Source: a virus. Taken from it: a DNA stretch of 44,345 nt. The DNA lies in IMG/VR virus record IMGVR_UViG_3300029258_003236, positions 1 through 44,345 of that record; one strand, 5' to 3'. The notes under the pieces are model-generated. The model was not told the DNA's origin. It saw nothing but the letters and a program-made list of their open reading frames with translations, and did not search any database. Shown here piece after piece: positions 32,025 through 40,671 of the stretch; the stretch's first letter is position 1, and every line of letters starts with the position of its first letter. The position numbers and the translations under genes were made by a program.

Positions 32025-32749
32025 TCCTGGTCGATGACCGCACTGGATCCGCCGAGATCGCCCCCTTCCTGTCATCCCCCAACGTCGTCTGTCGCCTCCC
32101 CTTTGCCGACTTTGCCTGGTCCGGATTCGGCCCGACCGGTCCCGTGGATGTTGGGGTCGAGCGCAAGTCTCTTCTCGATCTCCTCCAGTCCATGTCTTCC
32201 GGTCGCCTCTCCGGGCACCAGCTTGTCGGCCTGACCCAACACTATGATTGGGTGTTCCTCCTGGTCGAAGGAGTCTGGCGTGCCGATCGACGAAATGGTA
32301 TGCTGATGCGTGTGGGGGCGAAGGGGAAGTGGATCCCGGCAGCCCAAGGGTCCCGCCGGTTCATGGCCCGGGACGTCTGGGCCTTTTTCCATTCTCTATC
32401 CATCATCTGCGGTCTGCAGGTGGTCACAACCGGTTCGCGGTGGGAAACTGCCAGGTGGCTGGACGCCTCCCATGGGTGGTGGTCCAAGGGGTGGGAGAAG
32501 CACAAATCCCATCTCCAGTTTCACCGACAGGAGAGGTTCGCCCACCTCACCAAACCCTCTCTGGCTACCCGCGTCTGGTCTCAATTTGAGGGAATCGGGT
32601 GGGATAAGGCCCGGAAGCTGGCAGCCCACTTCCCGTCTATGGATTCTATAATGGCGGCTACCAGAGAGGAGCTGGAGGAGGTCGAGGGTATTGGACCCAA
32701 GATGGCCGAGTCCATCATCAATCAAAGGAGGCAATATGCGGATAGTTAA
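32021..32749 (+). CDS. XPF/ERCC4 structure-specific nuclease with HhH domain
   Basis: 242 aa from the ATGA overlap at 32021. The N-terminal nuclease domain has ILVDDRTGS (D5/D6), then VDVGVERKSLLDLLQSMSSG (42-61), the ERK-x3-D-L motif of ERCC4 nucleases, and the usual GRLSGHQLVGL follow-on. The C-terminus (about 190-240) has tandem helix-hairpin-helix motifs (FEGIGWDKARKLAAHF; VEGIGPKMAESI). It would cut branched DNA at replication or recombination forks and could replace a classical Holliday-junction resolvase. Confidence 0.88.
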   Translation: MILVDDRTGSAEIAPFLSSPNVVCRLPFADFAWSGFGPTGPVDVGVERKSLLDLLQSMSSGRLSGHQLVGLTQHYDWVFLLVEGVWRADRRNGMLMRVGAKGKWIPAAQGSRRFMARDVWAFFHSLSIICGLQVVTTGSRWETARWLDASHGWWSKGWEKHKSHLQFHRQERFAHLTKPSLATRVWSQFEGIGWDKARKLAAHFPSMDSIMAATREELEEVEGIGPKMAESIINQRRQYADS

Positions 32750-32972
32750 GTGGTTAATCGCCGCTGTCTGGATGGCGGTGCTGGTCATGATCACCCTGGT
32801 GGCCATTGAAACCAAATACCAGGTCATGGACTGGAAGGAGTGGATGGAGGCCAGACAGGACAGAGTGGAGAGGGCCGTGGCCCCCAGCATCAACATCACC
32901 GGAAACCCGACAATCTATAATGGTGGCGGAGAGGTCATCATCCTGGAGGAGAAAAATGTCGCCCGCAGATGA
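32736..32972 (+). CDS. Small single-pass membrane protein
   Basis: 78 aa. AAAGGAGGCAAT precedes the ATG at 32736 inside the nuclease 3' end. One transmembrane helix (VKWLIAAVWMAVLVMITLVA, residues 3-22) is followed by an amphipathic helix (MDWKEWMEARQDRVERAV) and an Asn/Gly tail (SINITGNPTIYNGGG). Orientation and role are unknown. It overlaps the next gene by 17 nt. Confidence 0.6.
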   Translation: MRIVKWLIAAVWMAVLVMITLVAIETKYQVMDWKEWMEARQDRVERAVAPSINITGNPTIYNGGGEVIILEEKNVARR

Positions 32973-33300
32973 ACACCGAAACATACTCTACATATGCGGC
33001 CCATATCGGGCCTCCACCGTCCACGGGATGAAGCGGAACATCAGGCTGGCCGAGAAGGCCATGGAGTGGGCTTGGGTCCATGGCTGGACTCCCCTCTGTC
33101 CCCATACCAATTCCGCTTTTATCGACGGTCTCGTCCCGGACCGCGTCATCCTGGCCGGATATTGCAAGTTGCTTCTCCGTTGCGACGCCGTCCTGCTCCT
33201 CCGGGGATACGAGGAGTCCGAGGGTGCTGTGGCCGAACTGTCCCTGGCCGAGGAGCGAAACATCACCATCCTCCCCTGGGTATACCATGAAGAAATGTGA
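32956..33300 (+). CDS. DUF4406 / nucleoside deoxyribosyltransferase-like protein
   Basis: 114 aa from the ATG at 32956. The sequence ILYICGPYRASTVHGMKRNI, AEKAMEWAWVHGWTPLCPHT, LLLRCDAVLLLRGYEESEGA and VAELSLAEERNI is the DUF4406 pattern, related to nucleoside 2-deoxyribosyltransferases (GPY start, SxGAxxE). It could act on modified nucleosides in dZTP metabolism, which is an inference from its position before the polymerase and the presence of purZ. It overlaps the polymerase start by 14 nt. Confidence 0.8.
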   Translation: MSPADEHRNILYICGPYRASTVHGMKRNIRLAEKAMEWAWVHGWTPLCPHTNSAFIDGLVPDRVILAGYCKLLLRCDAVLLLRGYEESEGAVAELSLAEERNITILPWVYHEEM

Positions 33301-35914
33301 CCTCTGCCCCACCCTGGCCGAAGCCCGCCGCGTCTGTTGGCCCGAGGTCCTCCAGTCCGACCCCACCCGGGACCCCCAGATCCTTGTGGTCGCCGAGTCC
33401 CCTGGGATAGAGGAGGACAGGGCCGGTCGCCCCCTCATTGGGGCAAGTGGGGAAGAGTGTCGCCATATGCTGCTGGTCAACGGTCTCTTCAACCGGGGAG
33501 TCCGGCTGGCCAATGTGGTCTGGTGCCATCCCCCCGGCAACCGGGATCCCCACCCCGCAGAGGTCAGCACGTGCACCGAGACCCATCTCCTCCCCCTCAT
33601 CCAACAGATGAAGCCCCAATGGGTAATCAGCATGGGGGCCGTCTCCACCCGCTTCTTTCTCGGGGATGCCAATATGGAAATGGATCACGGCATCCCCAGA
33701 CCCGTCACCGTGGGCAACCACGAATTCACCCTCATCCCCAGCTATCATCCCGCCGCCGGTCTCCACAGCCCGGAGACCATGATCCTCTTCCACCGGGACA
33801 TCCAGGTTGCCGCCGCCGTCATCCGGGGGGATCTTCCCTCCGTCCCCCCGGTCGATGGTTTTGACGGCAACGAATATTATGAGATCATCGACTCCCCCGG
33901 AATGGTGGAGACCATCATCTGGGATTCCCCGGTGGTCGCCGTCGACACCGAGTGGGCCAAGGGACAGCCGTGGGGCCTCAGCTTCTCCGTAGCTCCGGGA
34001 GCCTCATTCGTCGTCCATGCGGCCTCAGGCCCGGCCTTGGCTGCTCTCGGATCTCTCTTAGCCTACGGGCACCCTACGGCGGGGTCCCCTCCACCCACGA
34101 CCGTGATTCACAACGCGGCATACGACATCCCGGTGCTGGCCCAGATGGGTGTCCATCCCGCCCGGATCGCGGACACGATGGTGATGGCCTACCTGCTCCA
34201 GGATGAACCGCAGGGGCTAAAGCCGCTGGCCGCACGACACTGTGGGATGAAGATGGACGCCTATGGGGATATGGTGGGGGAGGCGACGAGGGCAAAGGCG
34301 ATTCAATATCTGGAGATGGTGGCCGGGATAGAATGGCCGGATCCCAAGCCCGTGCTGGAGTGGGCCAAGGGTGAGCCGAAGGTGAGGCAGCCGCAGAATA
34401 TTAGGAGGAAAGTGAAGAGGGTGTTGGCGGATGTGGAGGAAGGGGAGCCGGTGGACCCATACCACCGATGGTTGAAGATGGATGGGAGAGGGGAAGTGGA
34501 GGCGGAGCTGTGGCCGCTGGTGGAGGCGGAACTGGATGAGATCGACCAGGAGGCGGCGACCCACTACTCGGCACGGGATGCGGACGCGACGATACGGGTA
34601 TACCCCATCCTTTGGGGAAGGATTCAGGCGATGGGGTTGGAGGAGACGTTCTGGCGTGATATGAGGGCGATGCCCATGGTGGTGGATATGATGGGGAAGG
34701 GGATGCCGATAGACCACCAGGCGTTTGGGAGATTGAGCCAATACCTGCAGGATCGGATGGATGAGGTGCAGCGGGAGATTGAGGCGTTGGTGGGGGAGCA
34801 TCTGGACGGGAAAGCGGCAAATCCGGCAAGCTACCCGCAGATGTCTACCCTGATCTATGACCGGCTCCGGCTGCACGAGGCCGGGGGGCGGTTCAAGAGC
34901 AAGAAGGGGGCAAAGGAAAAGTCAACGGCCAATGACATACTGATGCGGTATATTGGGATACACCCGGTGGTCCAGAAGATAATCGATTGGAGGGAATACC
35001 AGAAACTAAAGACGGCCTACGCGGACTCGATACCCCAGATGGCAGAGGGAGACAGGATTCATACTACCCTCCGGTTGACGCGGACGACGACGGGGAGGTT
35101 AAGCTCATCATCCCCTAATCTGATGGCCCAGCCCCAACGGTCGGCTGAGGGACGGAAGGTGAGGGACTGCTATCTGGCCCCTCCGGGATGGGTGTTCCTG
35201 TCCGGGGACTATAGTCAGGTGGAGATGAGGGTGGCCGCAAGTGAGGCGGAGGATGAGCAGATGATGTCCATCTTCTGGCAGGGGGAGGACATACACAGCC
35301 AAACCGCCTCCCGAATGTTCGGTGTCCCCGTCCCCCAACTGGACGAGATGAAGCATCGATATCCGGCGAAACGAGTGGGCTTTGGGATTCTCAACCTGAT
35401 AACGGCGGAAGGACTGCAGAGGGAACTGGCCGTGGGAGGGGCGGATCAATGGACCGTGGCCGACTGCCAGGAGATGATCCGGGCCTGGTTTGACGTCTAT
35501 CCCGGGGTAGCGGCCTACATGAAGGCTTCGGGGGAACACGCGAAACGGAAAGGTTATGTGCGAGACTGCTGGGGGCGAGTCCGCTGGATACCCGGAATCC
35601 GCAGCCCAAACCGGTGGACCCGGATAGAAGCGGAGAGACAAGCGGGGAATGCGCCGATTCAGATGGGGGCGCAGGGGGTGATAAAGGAGGCTATGGGGCG
35701 ACTGGTTCCGTTCTACAGGGAAAGGGAAGACGTGTGGCCCCTGATCCAAATCCATGATGATATAGTATGGGAGGTGCGGGCCGAGTCCATAGGTGAGGTG
35801 AAGCCCCGGATCAAGAAAATAATGGAGGGGGCGGCATCCAGGGGATTCATGGTGCCGCTGGAGGTGGACTTCAAGTGGGGACCCCGATGGGGGTCGATGG
35901 GAAAGGAGACGTGA
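33287..35914 (+). CDS. UDG (family 4)-DNA polymerase A fusion
   Basis: 875 aa from the ATG at 33287; upstream in-frame codons belong to the preceding gene. Residues 1-185 are a family-4 uracil-DNA-glycosylase domain: C4, C7, C80 and C96 as Fe-S ligands, AESPGIEED (36-44) and the HPAA motif (154-157). Residues about 210-445 are a 3'-5' exonuclease (D220-T-E222, HNAAYD 275-280, Y427/D431). The polymerase domain has motif A SGDYSQVEMR (639-648), motif B RYPAKRVGFG (691-700) and motif C IHDDIVWE (822-829), where HDE is usual. It is the replicative polymerase and may be a DpoZ-like enzyme suited to 2-aminoadenine. UDG-PolA fusions are known in SPO1-type phages. Confidence 0.93.
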   Translation: MKKCDLCPTLAEARRVCWPEVLQSDPTRDPQILVVAESPGIEEDRAGRPLIGASGEECRHMLLVNGLFNRGVRLANVVWCHPPGNRDPHPAEVSTCTETHLLPLIQQMKPQWVISMGAVSTRFFLGDANMEMDHGIPRPVTVGNHEFTLIPSYHPAAGLHSPETMILFHRDIQVAAAVIRGDLPSVPPVDGFDGNEYYEIIDSPGMVETIIWDSPVVAVDTEWAKGQPWGLSFSVAPGASFVVHAASGPALAALGSLLAYGHPTAGSPPPTTVIHNAAYDIPVLAQMGVHPARIADTMVMAYLLQDEPQGLKPLAARHCGMKMDAYGDMVGEATRAKAIQYLEMVAGIEWPDPKPVLEWAKGEPKVRQPQNIRRKVKRVLADVEEGEPVDPYHRWLKMDGRGEVEAELWPLVEAELDEIDQEAATHYSARDADATIRVYPILWGRIQAMGLEETFWRDMRAMPMVVDMMGKGMPIDHQAFGRLSQYLQDRMDEVQREIEALVGEHLDGKAANPASYPQMSTLIYDRLRLHEAGGRFKSKKGAKEKSTANDILMRYIGIHPVVQKIIDWREYQKLKTAYADSIPQMAEGDRIHTTLRLTRTTTGRLSSSSPNLMAQPQRSAEGRKVRDCYLAPPGWVFLSGDYSQVEMRVAASEAEDEQMMSIFWQGEDIHSQTASRMFGVPVPQLDEMKHRYPAKRVGFGILNLITAEGLQRELAVGGADQWTVADCQEMIRAWFDVYPGVAAYMKASGEHAKRKGYVRDCWGRVRWIPGIRSPNRWTRIEAERQAGNAPIQMGAQGVIKEAMGRLVPFYREREDVWPLIQIHDDIVWEVRAESIGEVKPRIKKIMEGAASRGFMVPLEVDFKWGPRWGSMGKET

Positions 35915-36066
35915 TGTTCTGGATTGGATTTGCGGTGGGGCTGTGTGTTGGGCTGGTGGTCAGCGGAGTGTGCTATTCCTCATCCAGGGCCGACCTGGAA
36001 ACTGAGCTGCTGGAGACCCAGGCGAAGTTGAGGCGCACACTCCGAGGGGAATTACCGAATCGCTAA
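35914..36066 (+). CDS. Small membrane protein, last gene of the rightward arm
   Basis: 50 aa starting at the TGATG junction with the polymerase stop. One transmembrane segment (MFWIGFAVGLCVGLVVSGV) is followed by a charged helix (DLETELLETQAKLRRTLRG). Its last 15 nt overlap the 3' end of the convergent fibre gene at 36052. No terminator is visible in the overlap. Confidence 0.6.
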   Translation: MFWIGFAVGLCVGLVVSGVCYSSSRADLETELLETQAKLRRTLRGELPNR

Positions 36067-37104
36067 ATAGAAGACATAAGCGGTTCCCGTCTTTGCCCCC
36101 GCCTTGGCCCATGTGATGGTGAACCCGTCGGACCCCATGGCCGACACATAGCCGGTGGCATACACCCCACCCCCTTCATCAAGGTAGATGGATTTGGTTA
36201 GGTTGGACGTGTAGCAGTTGGCATTGTTGTTATGGTCGTCGCTGATGCAATAGTGATTGGTCCCGTTGTCCAGTCCGATGCTCATTTCCCCGGTGGCTGC
36301 TCCGATCTGGGTAAAAAGCAACATAATGGCGGGGGAGAATCCCACTCCCGTGGTGGCAACGGCTCCCGTGGTGGAGGTGTCATGGGAAACATAGCCGATC
36401 TTCAATCCGGACCCCCAGGCCGGGGCCGTCCCCCCCGCATTCATGAAAAGCTTTTGATCAGCAGACCCCTTTGCCAGTCTGGCCAGGGTGTTGGCGGCAC
36501 TGGCATACAGGAGATCACCGGCGGCTGTGAGGACAGATTGGGGGGAAGCGGCCCACTCCGGAGCTGAGACCCCGCTGTTGGTCTGCAGGACTTGCCGGGC
36601 AGTACCGATCCCGAGACGGGCGAGGACGTTGGCAGCCGAGGCGATGAGAAGGTCGCCTTGGGTGGTCAGGGTCCCCGCCGACCCAGCTCCCCACTCCGGA
36701 GCTGTGGCCCCGCTATTCATCCGGAGAACCTGGCGGGCGGTCCCCTTGGCCAGACGAGTGAGACTGTCCGCCCCATCGGCATAGAGGAGATCCCCGGAGG
36801 CGTCTACCAAAGCCGGGATTTCCCCTCCGGGAGCATCGATCCCGTCCATGGACCAGAGGACCACGTCATTCTCATCTTTCAACACAAATTTATAGGCCCC
36901 ATCGTCAGCGTCTATCCAAACGGAGCACTCCCCATTGGAGTCGAGGATGATGGGGTTAGTGTTGGGGGTGGCCTTATACCAGTTGGTATAGGTGGTCTTG
37001 GGGGTGGAGCTGTTGTGCGCATAGGTGTACAGCTTCCCCCCGGCTACCGGATTCCCGTCTTCGTCTATGGCGATGAACCGTGCATTTGGCATAAAGGTGA
37101 TCAT
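36052..37104 (-). CDS. Short tail fibre / receptor-binding protein
   Basis: 350 aa. The N-terminal MPNARFIAIDEDGNPVAGGK followed by LYTYAHNSSTPKTTYTNW and NTNPIILDSNGECSVWI is the conserved virion-attachment domain of podoviral tail appendages. The shaft has three repeats of the type GDLLYASAANTLARLAKG with a QVLQTNSGVSAPEW spacer. The C-terminal 120 residues form a separate beta domain (LKIGYVSHDTSTT...AYVFYLAIR) likely to contact the receptor. It is the last gene of the late arm. Confidence 0.85.
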   Translation of the reverse strand: MITFMPNARFIAIDEDGNPVAGGKLYTYAHNSSTPKTTYTNWYKATPNTNPIILDSNGECSVWIDADDGAYKFVLKDENDVVLWSMDGIDAPGGEIPALVDASGDLLYADGADSLTRLAKGTARQVLRMNSGATAPEWGAGSAGTLTTQGDLLIASAANVLARLGIGTARQVLQTNSGVSAPEWAASPQSVLTAAGDLLYASAANTLARLAKGSADQKLFMNAGGTAPAWGSGLKIGYVSHDTSTTGAVATTGVGFSPAIMLLFTQIGAATGEMSIGLDNGTNHYCISDDHNNNANCYTSNLTKSIYLDEGGGVYATGYVSAMGSDGFTITWAKAGAKTGTAYVFYLAIR

Positions 37105-39632
37105 TGGCTTTTCTCCTGGTCTTGGGTTATATCATGGGCGGCCCTGGTTAATCGGGCCAGGATACCCCCCGCCGCTTCGGCACTGGCGGGAAGGGTGAGG
37201 CCCTCCGTAAGGAATCGGGACGTGGAGGGGCGTAGGAGGAGCTTACTAAGGACAGCGGGGCCGAAGACGATGGTGGCGGCTGGGATCTCCAACTTCCCGG
37301 TGACGATGGCCCCCATGGCCCCGGCCTGGGTCAACTGGATGAGGACGCGACCCGCACCCTCCGACTGAGCCTCCTGGGCGATCTGGGCAGCACGTCCAAA
37401 GGTCTTTAGGGAGTGGATCTGGGCTGGGGTCAGGGTCTCCCTCATCATCTCCATTCCGAAGCTGTTTGGCTTCCCTGAGATGTTGTTGAGGATACGCTTG
37501 CCCACTATCTGGCCGTTGACGTCTGTGGACTTGGAGAGAAGATGCTGGACGAAGAACTGGCGCATACTGTTCCATTCCGGGCTGGACTCGCCCAAAGCCC
37601 GCTTAACTGATCGGACCCGGCTGACCTGCCCCGGCTTGAAGATGGAGGGAGCGATCATCTCCGCCCCCACCCCGTTGTCCGAGGCCAGTTTGATAAGGCG
37701 TCGGATCATGGTGTTATTGAACCTCTCCTGGCCCTCCTTGTAGAAGCGGTTGGCTATTCTCCATGCCTCCAGGGGTCCCGCGTCGGTGAAGGTCCATTCA
37801 TCTACTCCGCCCTTAGTTGCTTTGTCCTTCACCCTCCCTACATACTGCCCGTTTATCATCCATCCCCTATCGGATTCCCGGATTTTGGAGAAATCAACCT
37901 CCCCTGGAATTTGTTGGGCCACGTCAAAATGAGGAGCACCCCACTCGCCGGTATATATCTCCCCGTTATATCGGACGGCGGGGATGGCCCTTCCGGCATC
38001 TTTTCCCATAAACCCGGATTCCATGGTCTCGGCTTTGGGCATCTGGAATCTCATCCCACCTTCCGGCTTGGGGAGGTCTTTCAGTCCGGATTCAATGGCC
38101 GAGTCCACGAGGCTGATCAGCTTCTTCGCTTTCCCGATGGCCGGGGCCTTCTTGTTGATCACCTGGAATTCGTTGACGCGGCTAATCAGCCGAGACCGGA
38201 GATCCTTCGCGGCTTCGAAGCTGATGGTATCGGGGAGGTCCATAACTGCAGCCATGAGGTCATCCCCCGCGTTCTTCGCCTCAATCCCCCCGAGGTCTTC
38301 TGCTATCTTGCGCGGGTGCTTGGCAAAGGACTTGAGGGAATCGGTGGAGATCTGGACCCCTTTCTCGATAGTAGGTAAAGTGGAGGTGACTCCCTCTGCC
38401 CCCACTTTCTCTATCATACTCGGGTTGGTGATTACCAGTTCAACTCCCTCATACCCATCGGTTTCTACATTCTTTAGTAGGACGGAGTCGTATCCTTTAT
38501 CCCGTAAGGCTATCACGGCGTCATCAATAACCGAGTGGTAATCCAACATCTGCTCAACAAATTCCTCTTCCGATGTTCCGGCCAGATCAAATATCTCTTT
38601 GGATTCCGCGTCGAGGATTTTGAGCTTTCCAAGGTCGTTCACCTTATAAGCCTGGACGGGGACATCGTGGATTCCGGAATAGAAGTCGGCATAGTCTTCG
38701 GTAAAAGCAAAGAATGATCCACCCTCCCTTACCTCCCCCGCCCTGTAGATTATTCCGTTCCACGGCTTCTCCAACTCATCTTCCACCACGTCGGATACCC
38801 GCTTGAATACAGCTTGGTTTGCCCCCTTGCTATATCTATCCAAGGCTCTTCCCACGTTGTTATACAGAATCTCAGAAGCTTTGGCGTGGGTATCCCGGCT
38901 CCGTTCGATGGAAGCAACAAACAGATTTCCGAGGTCAGTGGGGTCGGTCCGCTCTCCGAACTCATCTATCAGGCTATCCGCGAATTCGTCGAAAAACTGC
39001 CCCCTTGCCGTCTTATATTTGGAGATGGTGCTACCCCCTATGATGCTGGATTCGGATATGTTCCCGATCAGATCAAGAGCGCGGGATTCGGTGGCTTCAT
39101 GGGGGAGAAGAACCACGGGCTTGATCTGCCCCTTGAACATCTCCACTACGTCCTCAGCCCCCTCCACCATGCGGTTCTTGTAGGGTGCGAGGACCTTCCG
39201 GAAACCCTTCGCGGCCAAGCCCCCTATGGTTTCCCATGCTCCCTCCTCCAGGCCCGCTTTGGCTATCCGTTTGGCCGCGTCCATCGAGGTCGCCGGGGCA
39301 TCTGGAGACCCAACGATGTGCTGACCTATTTGCCTATACGCCTCCCCCGCTCCGGCCCCAAGGGCCACGGCTCCGGCCATGGGGATAAGTCCTGCTCCGG
39401 CCCCCGCTGCGGCAAGGCCCCCCACCACTCCGCCCCCCACTTGGGGTATGGCCTCCAACATTCGGTCCTTAAGGGTGGGATCCGGTTCGGCTTCGGGCGG
39501 AGGGGTGTTGGTTCCCGTTGCGGTCTTCTGCGTGGCCAGGTGCTGGGCCACCACCCGATCAATGACCTCATCGTCCGTTCCGTCCGGAAACTGCAGTTTG
39601 GTCCCGTCCGGAAGCTGAGCTTCTAATGTCAT
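37101..39632 (-). CDS. Large internal (ejection) protein with ADP-ribosyltransferase-like domain
   Basis: 843 aa. The N-terminus LEAQLPDGTKLQFPDGTDDE and EVIDRVVAQHL is typical of phage internal/DNA-injection proteins. It is followed by Gly/Ala-rich membrane-active helices (about 65-100). Residues about 293-410 resemble an ADP-ribosyltransferase/polyvalent ART domain: IIYRAG (R297), SFFAFTEDYADFYS (306-319), KGYDSVLLK (379-387) and EGVELVITNPSMI (395-407). A later block (PAVRYNGEIYTGEWGAPHFD then DRGWMINGQYVGR) resembles another polyvalent-protein module. It would enter the host with the DNA. Enzymatic activity is not proven. Confidence 0.78.
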   Translation of the reverse strand: MTLEAQLPDGTKLQFPDGTDDEVIDRVVAQHLATQKTATGTNTPPPEAEPDPTLKDRMLEAIPQVGGGVVGGLAAAGAGAGLIPMAGAVALGAGAGEAYRQIGQHIVGSPDAPATSMDAAKRIAKAGLEEGAWETIGGLAAKGFRKVLAPYKNRMVEGAEDVVEMFKGQIKPVVLLPHEATESRALDLIGNISESSIIGGSTISKYKTARGQFFDEFADSLIDEFGERTDPTDLGNLFVASIERSRDTHAKASEILYNNVGRALDRYSKGANQAVFKRVSDVVEDELEKPWNGIIYRAGEVREGGSFFAFTEDYADFYSGIHDVPVQAYKVNDLGKLKILDAESKEIFDLAGTSEEEFVEQMLDYHSVIDDAVIALRDKGYDSVLLKNVETDGYEGVELVITNPSMIEKVGAEGVTSTLPTIEKGVQISTDSLKSFAKHPRKIAEDLGGIEAKNAGDDLMAAVMDLPDTISFEAAKDLRSRLISRVNEFQVINKKAPAIGKAKKLISLVDSAIESGLKDLPKPEGGMRFQMPKAETMESGFMGKDAGRAIPAVRYNGEIYTGEWGAPHFDVAQQIPGEVDFSKIRESDRGWMINGQYVGRVKDKATKGGVDEWTFTDAGPLEAWRIANRFYKEGQERFNNTMIRRLIKLASDNGVGAEMIAPSIFKPGQVSRVRSVKRALGESSPEWNSMRQFFVQHLLSKSTDVNGQIVGKRILNNISGKPNSFGMEMMRETLTPAQIHSLKTFGRAAQIAQEAQSEGAGRVLIQLTQAGAMGAIVTGKLEIPAATIVFGPAVLSKLLLRPSTSRFLTEGLTLPASAEAAGGILARLTRAAHDITQDQEKSQ

Positions 39633-40669
39633 GGCGTCACCCTGTTTCCTTCGCTGTCATATATGATCACCCTGTTGGGAGAAGGGTAGCTGGGAGCAAT
39701 ATATCCGGATTGGGACATAGTGCTCTGCCTCACCTGTATGCTCCGCTTGATGGCGTTGGCCAGAGAGTCCAGGCGGGCAAGGAATACCTCATCCGGCAGC
39801 CCGAGGGTAGGTACCAGCTTCTGCATCCGCTTATATTCCTGCTCGTTGATCTGCGCCCCGGACCTGAGTCTGAGCAGGGTATCCCCGATATCCTTCACAA
39901 TCTGGCGAAACACCGACTCCTTCTTGTCGGCCCCCACCCCGGTAAGCTCCTTCAATCCACCCTTCACCGAATCGAGACGACCAACAAAGGCGGGGTCATA
40001 TTTGGTCTGGATTCGCTCCAGTTGGCTCTGGAACTCCATCAGCTTGTTCAGGGATTCCCTCTCTCCGCTGGGAGCAGCCCCCGGCATGTTGACCGTTACC
40101 CCGCTCCCCTGGACCTTCTCATATCCGGGGGGAATCTCACTCCCCGGGGTCACATAAATTTGGTCCCCCGTCTCCCGGTTGCGGAACACGTCCGGCTCAA
40201 ATCCTTTCTGGGGGGCAAAGGAGGTGGTTCCCAACTCTTGGCCTCCCCGAAAGATGGTGGTCCCCGGCCCGAATCCCTTTAGCTCCGTCTCCTTCGCTTT
40301 TAGCTTGTCCCTCTCAACCTGGGTCCGCAGGGTGTTCTGGATGACCTTTATGGATTTGGGGTCGTAGGCGGGCAGCAGAGCGTCGACCCCCGGAGCTTTC
40401 TCTGGATATCGGGCCTTGAGCAGTTGTTTCGCGATGTTCAGCTCCTGCTGGGATGACACAGACCCGAGAAGGTTGAGGGCGAACTCATATGCCTCAATCC
40501 GCTGCTCCCGGGTGGCTTTCACCTTCTCCAGATCCAACTTGTCAGTTTTATACCTTAGCTGGTTAGCTGCGAGGTCGTTCCTCTCAGAGGCAATATCAAG
40601 CCCCCGCTCCCTTTGGGAAAGACCGATGGCCTGGGCTGCAAAGTTGGGAGTTTCGATTTGCATTGGCAT
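39629..40669 (-). CDS. Internal virion / DNA ejection protein
   Basis: 346 aa. The N-terminal helix (ETPNFAAQAIGLSQRERGLD, then ERNDLAANQLRYKTDKLDLE) is followed by helical segments and a Gly-rich middle (FGPGTTIFRGGQELG, VYVTPGSEIPPGYEKVQG-like turn). The C-terminal half is long amphipathic helices (LNKLMEFQSQLERIQTKYD, IGDTLLRLRSGAQINEQEYK). The pattern fits internal proteins of P22/T7-like podoviruses. Its place between two other internal proteins supports this. GGGAGG precedes the ATG. Confidence 0.75.
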   Translation of the reverse strand: MPMQIETPNFAAQAIGLSQRERGLDIASERNDLAANQLRYKTDKLDLEKVKATREQRIEAYEFALNLLGSVSSQQELNIAKQLLKARYPEKAPGVDALLPAYDPKSIKVIQNTLRTQVERDKLKAKETELKGFGPGTTIFRGGQELGTTSFAPQKGFEPDVFRNRETGDQIYVTPGSEIPPGYEKVQGSGVTVNMPGAAPSGERESLNKLMEFQSQLERIQTKYDPAFVGRLDSVKGGLKELTGVGADKKESVFRQIVKDIGDTLLRLRSGAQINEQEYKRMQKLVPTLGLPDEVFLARLDSLANAIKRSIQVRQSTMSQSGYIAPSYPSPNRVIIYDSEGNRVTP

Positions 40670-40671
40670 GA

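Noticed and set aside
33080-33286. Upstream extension of the polymerase to the ATG at 33080
   Set aside because: The extra 69 residues are the out-of-frame shadow of the DUF4406 gene; the UDG domain begins at MKKCDLC (33287).
20823-36066. Integrase or excisionase making the phage temperate
   Set aside because: No tyrosine or serine recombinase motifs were seen in any frame; the XRE protein lacks the cleavable CI-type domain.
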